The translations under genes and the position numbers were made by a program. Below, piece by piece: positions 1 to 7,327 of a stretch of 23,300 nucleotides of DNA. The DNA is from Methanobacteriota archaeon (lineage in GTDB: Archaea > Thermoplasmatota > Poseidoniia > Poseidoniales > Poseidoniaceae), in contig JABGWN010000168.1 of NCBI GenBank assembly GCA_018645535.1, positions 1 through 23,300 on the forward strand. The letters are read 5' to 3'. Position 1 is the first letter of the stretch; the number at the start of each line of letters is the position of its first letter. The notes under the pieces are model-generated. The model saw only the letters and a list, made by a program, of their open reading frames with translations, made no database searches and had not been told where the DNA came from.

Positions 1-330
1 AATGGTTCCACCACCTCCTCCAAAGATTCGAACATGTTCGCAACCAGCTTCATCGAGAAGTTCTCGGATGTAAGTGAAGTATTCCACGTGTCCTCCTTGA
101 TAGGAGGTTAATGCGATTGCATGAGCGTCTTCTTGGATTGCACAATCAACAACATCTTTTGCAGAACGATCATGACCAAGATGAATGACTTCGGCTCCCG
201 AAGATTGAATCAATCGACGCATGACATTGATGGCAGCATCATGGCCATCAAAGAGTGATGCTGCAGTGATGACACGTACTGGGCCAGTACTCGTTTCGAA
301 CACGGGTTGCTCCGTCTCGTCTTCGGCCAT
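1..330 (-). CDS. icmF: Fused isobutyryl-CoA mutase, N-terminal B12-binding part (partial)
   Basis: The first 110 codons of a gene that runs off the left edge of the window. The product would interconvert isobutyryl-CoA and n-butyryl-CoA using adenosylcobalamin. After about 17 variable residues comes a cobalamin-binding Rossmann domain: ITAASLFDGHDAAINVMRRL (residues 21-40) holds the D-x-H base-off motif, with His30 as expected cobalt ligand. SYQGGHVEYF (76-85) and the glycine run FGGGGG (103-108) follow. From memory this is closer to the N-terminus of IcmF, where the B12 domain leads and a G-protein chaperone and the mutase barrel follow, than to stand-alone methylmalonyl-CoA mutase small subunits, where DGHDRG is usual. 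The G-protein and mutase domains are outside the window, so the fusion is inferred. The gene lies 42 bases downstream of the ABC-F gene on the same strand. Confidence 0.85.
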   Translation of the reverse strand, partial: MAEDETEQPVFETSTGPVRVITAASLFDGHDAAINVMRRLIQSSGAEVIHLGHDRSAKDVVDCAIQEDAHAIALTSYQGGHVEYFTYIRELLDEAGCEHVRIFGGGGGTI

Positions 331-372
331 GTTTGTCCGAAGTGGACTGAGTTCATGAAATCAAGGGTGGTT

Positions 373-2049
373 TCATACTTGAGAAATTTCATCATCTGCA
401 AGTGGAGGAAGCCCCATCTTTGCTCGGACATAATCGGTGTAATTTCCGTAGTATACCTTGATTTTTCCATCTTTTAATTCCCATATTCGATTGACACATT
501 GGTCGAGGAACCAACGGTCGTGTGAAACAGTGATAAGAGAACCTTCGTATCCGATAAGAGCCTCTTCAAGCGTTTCTTTTGATTCCATGTCCAAGTGATT
601 GGTAGGTTCGTCCATCAACAGGAGGTTGTTATCCTCTAAGAGGAGTTTGAGTAGAGCAACACGCGCTCTCTCTCCACCGGAGAGTTGCTTGAGTTTCGTA
701 TCGACTTGATCACTTGCAAATTGGAACCGTCCCAATGCTGCACGGATATCGCCGTATTGGTAATCTGGACGTAATTTCTGAATCTGCTGAACAGCGTTCA
801 TTTCGAAATCAAGGGTACCGTGATCTTGATGGAAGTAGCCGATTACTGAACCTGGTGAAACATCGACCTTCCCACTGTCAAGCTTCAAATCTCCATTGAT
901 GATTTTGAGAAGAGTCGTCTTTCCTTGTCCGTTTCCTCCTACAATACCAATACGATCACCTTTGCGAACTTCGAGCGTTTGATTATCGAGGATTGGCCGT
1001 TCAAGGCCTTCAAAGGTCATTGTGGCATCAACCAATTCAAGAACATCCATACTCGCTTTGTCAAGAGCATCGAGTGTCAATACCAATGGTTTTCTCTTCT
1101 TTGAAACTCGAGCTCTCAATGCCTTCATTTCTTGCTGCATACGTGTAATCATCTTGTGTTTAGCAGAGATCGATTTGTCGTATTTGTTGGCTCGCTTCAT
1201 TTGTTGAATTGCACCGGTCGTGGCTTGAATCTTCTTTTCAAGTGTTGCAATATGTTCACCAAGCGCTTTTTCACTTGCCTCTTTTTGAACGATAAATTGG
1301 CTATAGTTGCCCTTCCAAGGCCATGCTCTTAGATTATCAACTTCCACAATTCGAGTACAGACTTGATCTAGGAAGTAACGATCGTGAGAAACGATTAGTT
1401 GTGCGCCCTTGAAATCTTTCAAGAAGGATTCAAGCCATTCAGTCGTCTCAATATCCAAGTGATTGGTCGGTTCGTCCAGAAACATAACATCGATGCCTGA
1501 AAGTCCGACCAGTTGACGAGCGAGAGCAAGTTTTGCTTTTTCTCCACCGGATAGTTGTGATACGTTCATGTCCATTGGATGTTTATCAAGACCAAGTTCT
1601 TCGAGAATGCCCTTGGCAATACCGGCAACGTTTCCGCCACCAGAAGCTGCAAGTGTTTGCTGAAGTTCAGAATAGCGTTCCATGACCGATTCCCAATCGC
1701 CATCATAGAAGGCTGGTTCAATCATTTGGGCTTCAATCCCAGCAATCTCTTCTTCAAGTTCTTGGAATTGTCGACCTTTACGACTAAGTTCGCCTTCGAT
1801 GGTAGATTCCGATTCTATGTCCCGAATCTGTGTCAGGTATGCGATTCTGATTCCCGGAGCGAATGCGATTTCTCCAACATCTTGTTCTTGTTCACTGATG
1901 GTGTTGAGGAGGGTTGTCTTACCAGCGCCGTTGTGGCCAACGATTCCGATACGATCTCCATCGTTTACGATGAGATTAATGTCTTGAAGTACATCGGTTG
2001 AACCAAAACTTCGGTCAACGGCTTCGACGGTAATGAGCTCGCGAACCAT
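373..2049 (-). CDS. ABC-F family ATPase (EttA/Uup-like ribosome-associated)
   Basis: 558 residues with two ABC nucleotide-binding domains and no membrane segment, the layout of ABC-F proteins, which act on the ribosome rather than as transporters. Domain 1 has Walker A GHNGAGKT (38-45), signature LSGGE (166-170) and Walker B with VMFLDEPTNHLD (188-199). Domain 2 has GGNGQGKT (371-378), LSGGE (456-460) and LLLMDEPTNHLD (476-487). DEPTNHLD in both halves is typical of ABC-F. Between them, residues about 250-330 form a charged, probably helical linker that corresponds to the P-site tRNA-interacting motif. Length matches EttA (about 555). An SD-like GGGGAT lies 3 bases before the ATG. The family is mainly bacterial and eukaryotic, so bacterial ancestry is possible. 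The exact subfamily (EttA, Uup, YbiT or other) cannot be set by eye. Confidence 0.93.
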   Translation of the reverse strand: MVRELITVEAVDRSFGSTDVLQDINLIVNDGDRIGIVGHNGAGKTTLLNTISEQEQDVGEIAFAPGIRIAYLTQIRDIESESTIEGELSRKGRQFQELEEEIAGIEAQMIEPAFYDGDWESVMERYSELQQTLAASGGGNVAGIAKGILEELGLDKHPMDMNVSQLSGGEKAKLALARQLVGLSGIDVMFLDEPTNHLDIETTEWLESFLKDFKGAQLIVSHDRYFLDQVCTRIVEVDNLRAWPWKGNYSQFIVQKEASEKALGEHIATLEKKIQATTGAIQQMKRANKYDKSISAKHKMITRMQQEMKALRARVSKKRKPLVLTLDALDKASMDVLELVDATMTFEGLERPILDNQTLEVRKGDRIGIVGGNGQGKTTLLKIINGDLKLDSGKVDVSPGSVIGYFHQDHGTLDFEMNAVQQIQKLRPDYQYGDIRAALGRFQFASDQVDTKLKQLSGGERARVALLKLLLEDNNLLLMDEPTNHLDMESKETLEEALIGYEGSLITVSHDRWFLDQCVNRIWELKDGKIKVYYGNYTDYVRAKMGLPPLADDEISQV

Positions 2050-2108
2050 AGTATCCCCACGCTAAGCCCACAACTGGGTGTTCAAAACCCAATCGGTTGA
2101 ATCGGTCT

Positions 2109-4043
2109 TCACTTGAAGGCTTCAATAGCACTATCGTGACGTGCGAGAAGGTTTCGTAGTTTGACCTTCATCGATGGCGTCAACAAGTCATTATCAGTCG
2201 TCCATTCTTGATGATCAAGGATGAGGTTTGCAGGTCGCTCATATCCTTTCCAAGTAGGTTCCATCATCCAGTTGCTCTTCAATTCATTGAGCATCCATGA
2301 GCGTGTTTCCTCTCGAGTACAAAGTTCTTCATCAGAACCAGATGCATCTTTTCCAGCAGCAGCAAGTGCTTTCTTCATTGCATCCATGTTTGGATGGATG
2401 ATGATGAATGTTCGAAGCATATTTCGCCCATCGAGTGCAGCTTGCTCAATAAGTGGAGAGAGCTTGACATTCTCTTCCAATGGAGCTGGTGATACGTACT
2501 TGCCGTTTTCAAGTTTGAATTGGCTCTTTACACGACCAGTGATTGAAAGGTAACCCTTTGAATCGAGTTTACCGAGATCTCCTGTACGGAATACTCCTGG
2601 TTCAATGATGACTTCGTTGGTTGCCTTTTCGTTGTTCCAGTATCCCTTCATAACATTTGGTCCATGAACAATAATTTCACCTTCATCAGGTCGATCTGGA
2701 TCGTCCCATGCATCGGTATCAATCGTCACCTTCACGCCGTTAGCCACGAGGCCAACACAGCGTAATTTGGATTTTCCAGGGCCTGACCAACCGTTAGCAG
2801 AAACGAGTGGTGAGGTCTCAGTAAGCCCGTATCCTTCGTAACAACTGAATCCAACTTGTTGGATGAATTCTGCTACATCTGGCGATAGTGCTGCTGCCCC
2901 TGACATACAGAATCTGATATTACCACCAAATCGTGCTCTCACTTTAGACCAAACCAATTTATCATACAGTTTGTCAAAGAAACCACTCGCAGGTACAGCA
3001 TCACATTCTACGCCAGCCTTGGCGATTCTTCTTGATGCATGTTTCTTGGCCTTACCAATTAGTATCTTTTTAAGTCCAGTTGCAGCATCAAATTGGCTGT
3101 TAACTCGATCATAGAATTTGTTCCAAACTCTAGGTACTGCAAGCAATACTGCTGGTTTGATTTCGATACATTCATCGGCAATCTTGGTCAGATCGGAGAT
3201 GAGGTTGATATGTACTCCACAGCGTAGCATCCAGTGCAAATCGAATGTACTTCCAAAGGAATGCGCCCAAGGAAGGAACGCAGCGTTCTTGTCGCCAACA
3301 TAGATGACGAATGCGGATTGAACACAAAGGACGTTGGAAAGCGTGTTCCAATTTGTAAGCATAACTCCCTTTGGGTTACCTGTCGTTCCCGATGTGTAAA
3401 TGAGGGTGTTGAGGGCAAATGGGTCATCTGCAATTTCGATTGGAGTTTCACTTGCGCGGCCACCCGCAACAAACGATGTCCATTCGTGAACAGAAACCCC
3501 TTCTGGAGGTAATTGGTTGGCTGGTTCGTTACCGAGGAGGAGGATTCCACACTTTGGCCACTTTGAAGCATCATCCGGCATATTCTCAATGAGTTTGTCA
3601 AGAACTTCTGTACCAGAGACTGCAATCATTGCAGGTGTAGAGTCGTTGATAATGAATTCCCACTCAGAACCATGCTGATGAGTATACATTGCTGTGTAGG
3701 CTGCACCGATGGCATTGGCTCCGTAAGAAATTGCGGCCCACTCAACTGAATTGTTGAGAATCATTGCCACTCTATCTTCGGCTTCCACACCAACATCACG
3801 AAGTTGCTTACCAACGGACGTTGCGAGTTCTCCAAATTCTCCGTAGCTCATGTGAATACGAGGCATTCCCTTTTCTGGGATGAAACCAAAACATGGGTTA
3901 TCTGCAAAGCGTTCAACGCTTGTCATGAGCATCTGGTAGAGTGTTCGCGGGTCGTCGCCTTCGGGCTTCAGCCACTGTCGATTGTCAGGCTGTCGTTCCC
4001 ATGCAAGTTGTTGTTCCATAGCGTTCGGTGTTGGTTCCAACAC
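2109..4043 (-). CDS. Long-chain acyl-CoA synthetase (AMP-forming)
   Basis: 644-residue ANL-superfamily enzyme expected to activate fatty acids to acyl-CoA through an acyl-adenylate. The P-loop motif LIYTSGTTGNPKGVML lies at about 214-229, the A5 motif GYGLTETSP at 404-412, the A7 motif FRTGDLGKLD at 485-494, and the A8 hinge region with TGRVKSQFKLENGKYVSP at 502-519. The KLENGKY variant is typical of long-chain acyl-CoA synthetases of the FadD15/eukaryotic ACSL type, rather than of medium-chain or acetyl-CoA synthetases. No transmembrane helix is obvious. The start is GTG, with an SD-like GGGGAT 8 bases upstream. It follows the uracil-DNA glycosylase gene by 20 bases. With the SDR and the icmF start nearby, it suggests uptake and breakdown of fatty or branched-chain acids. 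Chain-length preference is not visible. Confidence 0.92.
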   Translation of the reverse strand: MLEPTPNAMEQQLAWERQPDNRQWLKPEGDDPRTLYQMLMTSVERFADNPCFGFIPEKGMPRIHMSYGEFGELATSVGKQLRDVGVEAEDRVAMILNNSVEWAAISYGANAIGAAYTAMYTHQHGSEWEFIINDSTPAMIAVSGTEVLDKLIENMPDDASKWPKCGILLLGNEPANQLPPEGVSVHEWTSFVAGGRASETPIEIADDPFALNTLIYTSGTTGNPKGVMLTNWNTLSNVLCVQSAFVIYVGDKNAAFLPWAHSFGSTFDLHWMLRCGVHINLISDLTKIADECIEIKPAVLLAVPRVWNKFYDRVNSQFDAATGLKKILIGKAKKHASRRIAKAGVECDAVPASGFFDKLYDKLVWSKVRARFGGNIRFCMSGAAALSPDVAEFIQQVGFSCYEGYGLTETSPLVSANGWSGPGKSKLRCVGLVANGVKVTIDTDAWDDPDRPDEGEIIVHGPNVMKGYWNNEKATNEVIIEPGVFRTGDLGKLDSKGYLSITGRVKSQFKLENGKYVSPAPLEENVKLSPLIEQAALDGRNMLRTFIIIHPNMDAMKKALAAAGKDASGSDEELCTREETRSWMLNELKSNWMMEPTWKGYERPANLILDHQEWTTDNDLLTPSMKVKLRNLLARHDSAIEAFK

Positions 4044-4063
4044 TTAATTACATCCCCGAATAT

Positions 4064-4801
4064 TCATGGAAGGGGGAGTTTAGAAGCGACGTTTGCTCTC
4101 CAATCTGCTCCACCATTTCGATTTGCGAGCGGAGATGCGGGACTTGGATGCCACATTGCATCAATATCTAATTCTGGAACAATTGTTTTCGCTCTTTTCT
4201 TGGCATAGTTTCCAACACCAACTATCCGTTCAATACCCATGATATCCACCACAGATTTGAGGTGCTGATCACAGAGGTCAAGAATTGGATTAATGATCGA
4301 TTTAGGAATATCAACTGGAGTGATGTTTCGTCCGGTTTCTCCTAAAATTAACAAAGGGCAATGATTAACGACAAAAATATTGGAAAAAGTAGACTCAATT
4401 GAACCAAAATGTTCGACCATAAACGTCCAGAAGCGGGTCCCTGAGACTTCTTGACGTTCCATAGAGAGGCCTTGTATTGGTCGTTTTGGATGCGCTCCTG
4501 AAGGGGTTTGAAGTTCAACAGGCTCCATTCCAAGCACATCAGTTGCCATCTTCGTTGCTCCAAAAGGGACTCCAGTTTGTGCCATTCCGTACGGTCCTGG
4601 GTTCATGCCGAGCAACAGAGTTTTCGCTCCGCAACCGGCCCATTTGGTGATAAATTGTTCATGAAGTTCCCAAGCATAGTCAAGTGGATTTGTAACGTGT
4701 GCAACGTCCTTATGCTTGAGTAGGTTAGGAATTTTTTTTGTACATTTATCGGAAAGAAGCTTTGCAGCATTTAGTAGATCTTGCACAATGGTTTCTACCA
4801 C
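4064..4801 (-). CDS. Single-strand-selective uracil-DNA glycosylase, SMUG1 family
   Basis: 245 residues, predicted to excise uracil (and in known family members 5-hydroxymethyluracil) from DNA and so start base-excision repair. Motif 1, GMNPGPYGMAQTGVPFG (65-81), carries the catalytic-region Asn67 of the SMUG1 (family 3) type. NHCPL (146-150) supplies the pyrimidine-recognition Asn, and HPSPASPLAN (218-227) is the second motif with the catalytic His. HPKRPIQGL (104-112), EVSGTRFWTF (118-127) and GRNITP (157-162) also match vertebrate SMUG1 as I remember it, well beyond what UDG families 4 and 5, more usual in archaea, show. The start is GTG and overlaps the last 7 bases of the SDR gene, so translation is probably coupled. 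Family assignment is strong; substrate range is inference. Confidence 0.9.
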   Translation of the reverse strand: MVETIVQDLLNAAKLLSDKCTKKIPNLLKHKDVAHVTNPLDYAWELHEQFITKWAGCGAKTLLLGMNPGPYGMAQTGVPFGATKMATDVLGMEPVELQTPSGAHPKRPIQGLSMERQEVSGTRFWTFMVEHFGSIESTFSNIFVVNHCPLLILGETGRNITPVDIPKSIINPILDLCDQHLKSVVDIMGIERIVGVGNYAKKRAKTIVPELDIDAMWHPSPASPLANRNGGADWRANVASKLPLP

Positions 4802-5475
4802 GGTAATTCGACTCCAGTATATTCGAAAAAGCGACCACTTCGTTCGATTGTTTGCCTTTCGATTAATCCGATTAAACCCTCGACTGATTCGTGGGCTTGT
4901 ACAGGGGCCCGTTCACCACCCATGTCTGTTTGAACCCATCCTGGATGGTAGCAGGAAACTGAAATATCAGTATCTTGTCCCTCAACTGATAGGATTTTTG
5001 TAATCATATTCAATCCAGTTTTACTGGTTCGATAAGCATACGATCTGCCACTGAGACAATCATCGATTGATCCCATCAGACTGGAAACATTCGCAACTTT
5101 CGAATGCTCTGTCTTTTCCAATAGAGGCCACAACGCTTGAGTCACTCGTAACGGACCAATCGTGTTCACATTGAGTACGTCCAATGAAACATCAGGGTCA
5201 ACCTCTCCAATTGTCTGCCATCGACCATCCATTCGCCCTGCATTATTGACTAACACATCCACTTGTTCAGTAATTTGTGAGACTGATTGAGCAAATTCAG
5301 TTACGGACTGTGAATCTGAAACATCGAGTTTGAGTATTGAAAGAAGTTCGTGTTTAGCATCCATCTGTTCAGGATTTCGTACACCAGTAATGACTGTCTG
5401 GTTTTTTGAGAGTAATTGGTGGATGAATTCCTTACCAATTCCTCGATTGCCTCCGGTAATGATCCATGTCGCCAT
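4795..5475 (-). CDS. Short-chain dehydrogenase/reductase
   Basis: 226-residue classical SDR, an NAD(P)-dependent oxidoreductase with a Rossmann fold. The cofactor glycine motif TGGNRGIG is at 7-14, the NNAG motif at 77-80, and the catalytic set Ser132, Tyr148 and Lys152 (YRTSK) is complete. Length is usual for the family. It looks like the sniffer/C-factor type of carbonyl reductase, but its substrate cannot be told from sequence. An Asp at the end of beta-2, which would favour NAD, is not evident: the segment there reads VITGVRNPEQ, and the Arg suggests NADP. The gene sits 22 bases after the radical-SAM gene, and its stop is inside the start region of the glycosylase gene. No functional tie between these neighbours is apparent. 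Confidence 0.9.
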   Translation of the reverse strand: MATWIITGGNRGIGKEFIHQLLSKNQTVITGVRNPEQMDAKHELLSILKLDVSDSQSVTEFAQSVSQITEQVDVLVNNAGRMDGRWQTIGEVDPDVSLDVLNVNTIGPLRVTQALWPLLEKTEHSKVANVSSLMGSIDDCLSGRSYAYRTSKTGLNMITKILSVEGQDTDISVSCYHPGWVQTDMGGERAPVQAHESVEGLIGLIERQTIERSGRFFEYTGVELPW

Positions 5476-5497
5476 AATGCTTCGTTACGACTTACCT

Positions 5498-7264
5498 TCA
5501 TTGAGGTTCCGAGTCACACAGTACATTTTTGATTGCCTCAGTCAGTTCAGTGTTTGAGGCTTTGAATACTTCATTCAGGGAAACAGCATCTTGTTTCCTA
5601 AGCAGTTTGGCTCGAGAACTGACGAGATTCCATGCCGTTTTCTTTCCAATACCGGGAATTGCTTCAAGTTGTTTTTGAGAAGCATCTTGAATCCGAAGTC
5701 CAACCTCTACACCAGTTATTGACCGTGCACCATGTGCTGTGACCAATATGTCAGATGATGTATCGAGAGGGATGTGATATGGGACTCCAATAAGGATTGG
5801 ATAGGCTCCGATTTGTCGTCCAAATGTGAGTCCGGGCTTTCCATGAACTGCTTCATCTGTATGGGTTGAGGTTTGATGTATTGGTAGCCTTGTACGGCCA
5901 TCATGGGTTTCCCAAAACACATCATTTAGCCGTTGGCCAAGAGGGAACAACTCTTCGAGCAAGGGACGATCGATGTTCTCTCTGACTTGAGATTTGAATT
6001 CATGAAAGGCATCATGTGGGATATCTTGGAAACCCTCTCCTTCGACTTGTCGTATATTGATTCGCCTTAGGAGGAGTCCTTCACTTCGAAGATCTGTTAA
6101 CAGATTCATATTCATCGAATAGGATTCTCGACTTTCTCCGTTCAAGCCAGCAATAAAATTCAGACCAGGTAAGAGTTTTGGAAGGCCTCTAGCCCCACGT
6201 TCTTTCCCGTATTTATTGATGAGACGAATAGCCGATTTGAGTTGACCAGGATCACAATTGAGCCAATTGGCTTCGTGAACACTTGGATCAGCAGATTCAA
6301 GACCAAATGATAAGACTGCTCCATCAGAGAGGGTTTCAACAAGCGTCTTTGTAATCTCTTCTGAAGGTTCGATATTTTCCGCAATGATTGACGGATTGCC
6401 GTTGTCAGTATGCAAGATGTCAAGTCGCTCATCTTCTCGTAAGCCATGAAGTAATCTTGCAATAGGTTCAGGATTTGGAACAGGATATTCCAGTTCCTTT
6501 ACACCTTCCGCCATGTAGGTGTATGTGTCAGTCATTCCACCAAGGCGAACGTGTTGAACCCCTGAATCGAGTGCAAGTTTGACCTCTCCGATGATGTCTT
6601 CTGGTGTTCTCCAAATCGGAACACCCTTTTTCGGCTCAATACAAAACTTACAACCTCGCTTGTAACGAACACAGCCTTGGTAGACCTCCACTTCGTAGGT
6701 GAGGGGCCCTCTCTTTTCTGGCGTTCCAAGGTCAGGATGATGTGTTGTAGCTTTGCTTTGGGCACCATGATGTGCCCAACTCGTCCATTCTTCAGCAGTC
6801 CGTCGAGTATGCTTCCATTTACCTGTTGAAAGGAATGTGTTGAGTGTTGCATCCGTATCTTGAACTGCTAAGAAGAGATTGCTTCGAAGTGGTAGCCATC
6901 CTTGTTGTTTCCAACCTCGCACGGCCCATCCTCCGAATAAGGCAGGTATTCCGTGAGGTAATTGTCGAATGAATTCAGTCGATTCACGCTGTGAAATTGG
7001 TGTTCCGCGTAGATATCTTCCGGGAACGACCGCACCGGCTATGCAGATGACTCCCAGTAGATTTGATTCCGCTAACATGTCCATTTTGTCTTGAGATTGT
7101 CTCCATTGATCGATTGTAATGTATTGATAATTGAGTTGATGTTGCTCCAACACACCACATATGTAGCGAACGTGAAAACCAACATATGGAGGTACTCCAA
7201 ACGCAGCTGGCTCGTCTTCATATCCATCGAGAACAAGCCAATATGGGTCTTTGCTCTCAACCAT
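5498..7264 (-). CDS. Radical SAM protein with C-terminal helix-hairpin-helix (COG1031-like)
   Basis: 588 residues. Residues about 1-150 look like an alpha/beta domain, as in radical-SAM proteins with an N-terminal B12-binding-like fold. The cluster motif is GCVRYKRGCKFC, with cysteines at 198, 205 and 208. This C-x6-C-x2-C spacing is looser than the standard CxxxCxxC. It is followed by glycine-rich strands of the SAM barrel (LRLGGMTDTYTY). Near the C-terminus, LEAIPGIGKKTAWNLVSSRA is a helix-hairpin-helix, a non-specific DNA- or RNA-binding element. This combination fits the archaeal Fe-S oxidoreductase family COG1031 as I recall it; the family has no established reaction known to me. A nucleic-acid substrate, such as tRNA modification, is inference from the HhH. 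It lies 63 bases downstream of the Csl4-RRM gene. No clear SD precedes the ATG. Confidence 0.85.
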   Translation of the reverse strand: MVESKDPYWLVLDGYEDEPAAFGVPPYVGFHVRYICGVLEQHQLNYQYITIDQWRQSQDKMDMLAESNLLGVICIAGAVVPGRYLRGTPISQRESTEFIRQLPHGIPALFGGWAVRGWKQQGWLPLRSNLFLAVQDTDATLNTFLSTGKWKHTRRTAEEWTSWAHHGAQSKATTHHPDLGTPEKRGPLTYEVEVYQGCVRYKRGCKFCIEPKKGVPIWRTPEDIIGEVKLALDSGVQHVRLGGMTDTYTYMAEGVKELEYPVPNPEPIARLLHGLREDERLDILHTDNGNPSIIAENIEPSEEITKTLVETLSDGAVLSFGLESADPSVHEANWLNCDPGQLKSAIRLINKYGKERGARGLPKLLPGLNFIAGLNGESRESYSMNMNLLTDLRSEGLLLRRINIRQVEGEGFQDIPHDAFHEFKSQVRENIDRPLLEELFPLGQRLNDVFWETHDGRTRLPIHQTSTHTDEAVHGKPGLTFGRQIGAYPILIGVPYHIPLDTSSDILVTAHGARSITGVEVGLRIQDASQKQLEAIPGIGKKTAWNLVSSRAKLLRKQDAVSLNEVFKASNTELTEAIKNVLCDSEPQ

Positions 7265-7327
7265 GAGTTGGCTACGGCTTATGCCTCATAGCCTTATGTC
7301 TCAAACAAAGGACGTTCCTGCTCAAAA

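Noticed and set aside
1579..2001. Plus-strand frame of 140 codons
   Set aside because: It is antisense to the first ATPase domain of the ABC-F gene; no domain or start signal supports it.
3188..3625. Second minus-strand frame of 145 codons inside the acyl-CoA synthetase
   Set aside because: Same strand, different phase from a well-conserved enzyme; its translation is low-quality and has no ribosome site.
7276..7293. Short imperfect hairpin GGCT-ATG/CAT-AGCC before the radical-SAM gene
   Set aside because: The stem is bulged and short with no T run; too weak to call a terminator or leader structure.
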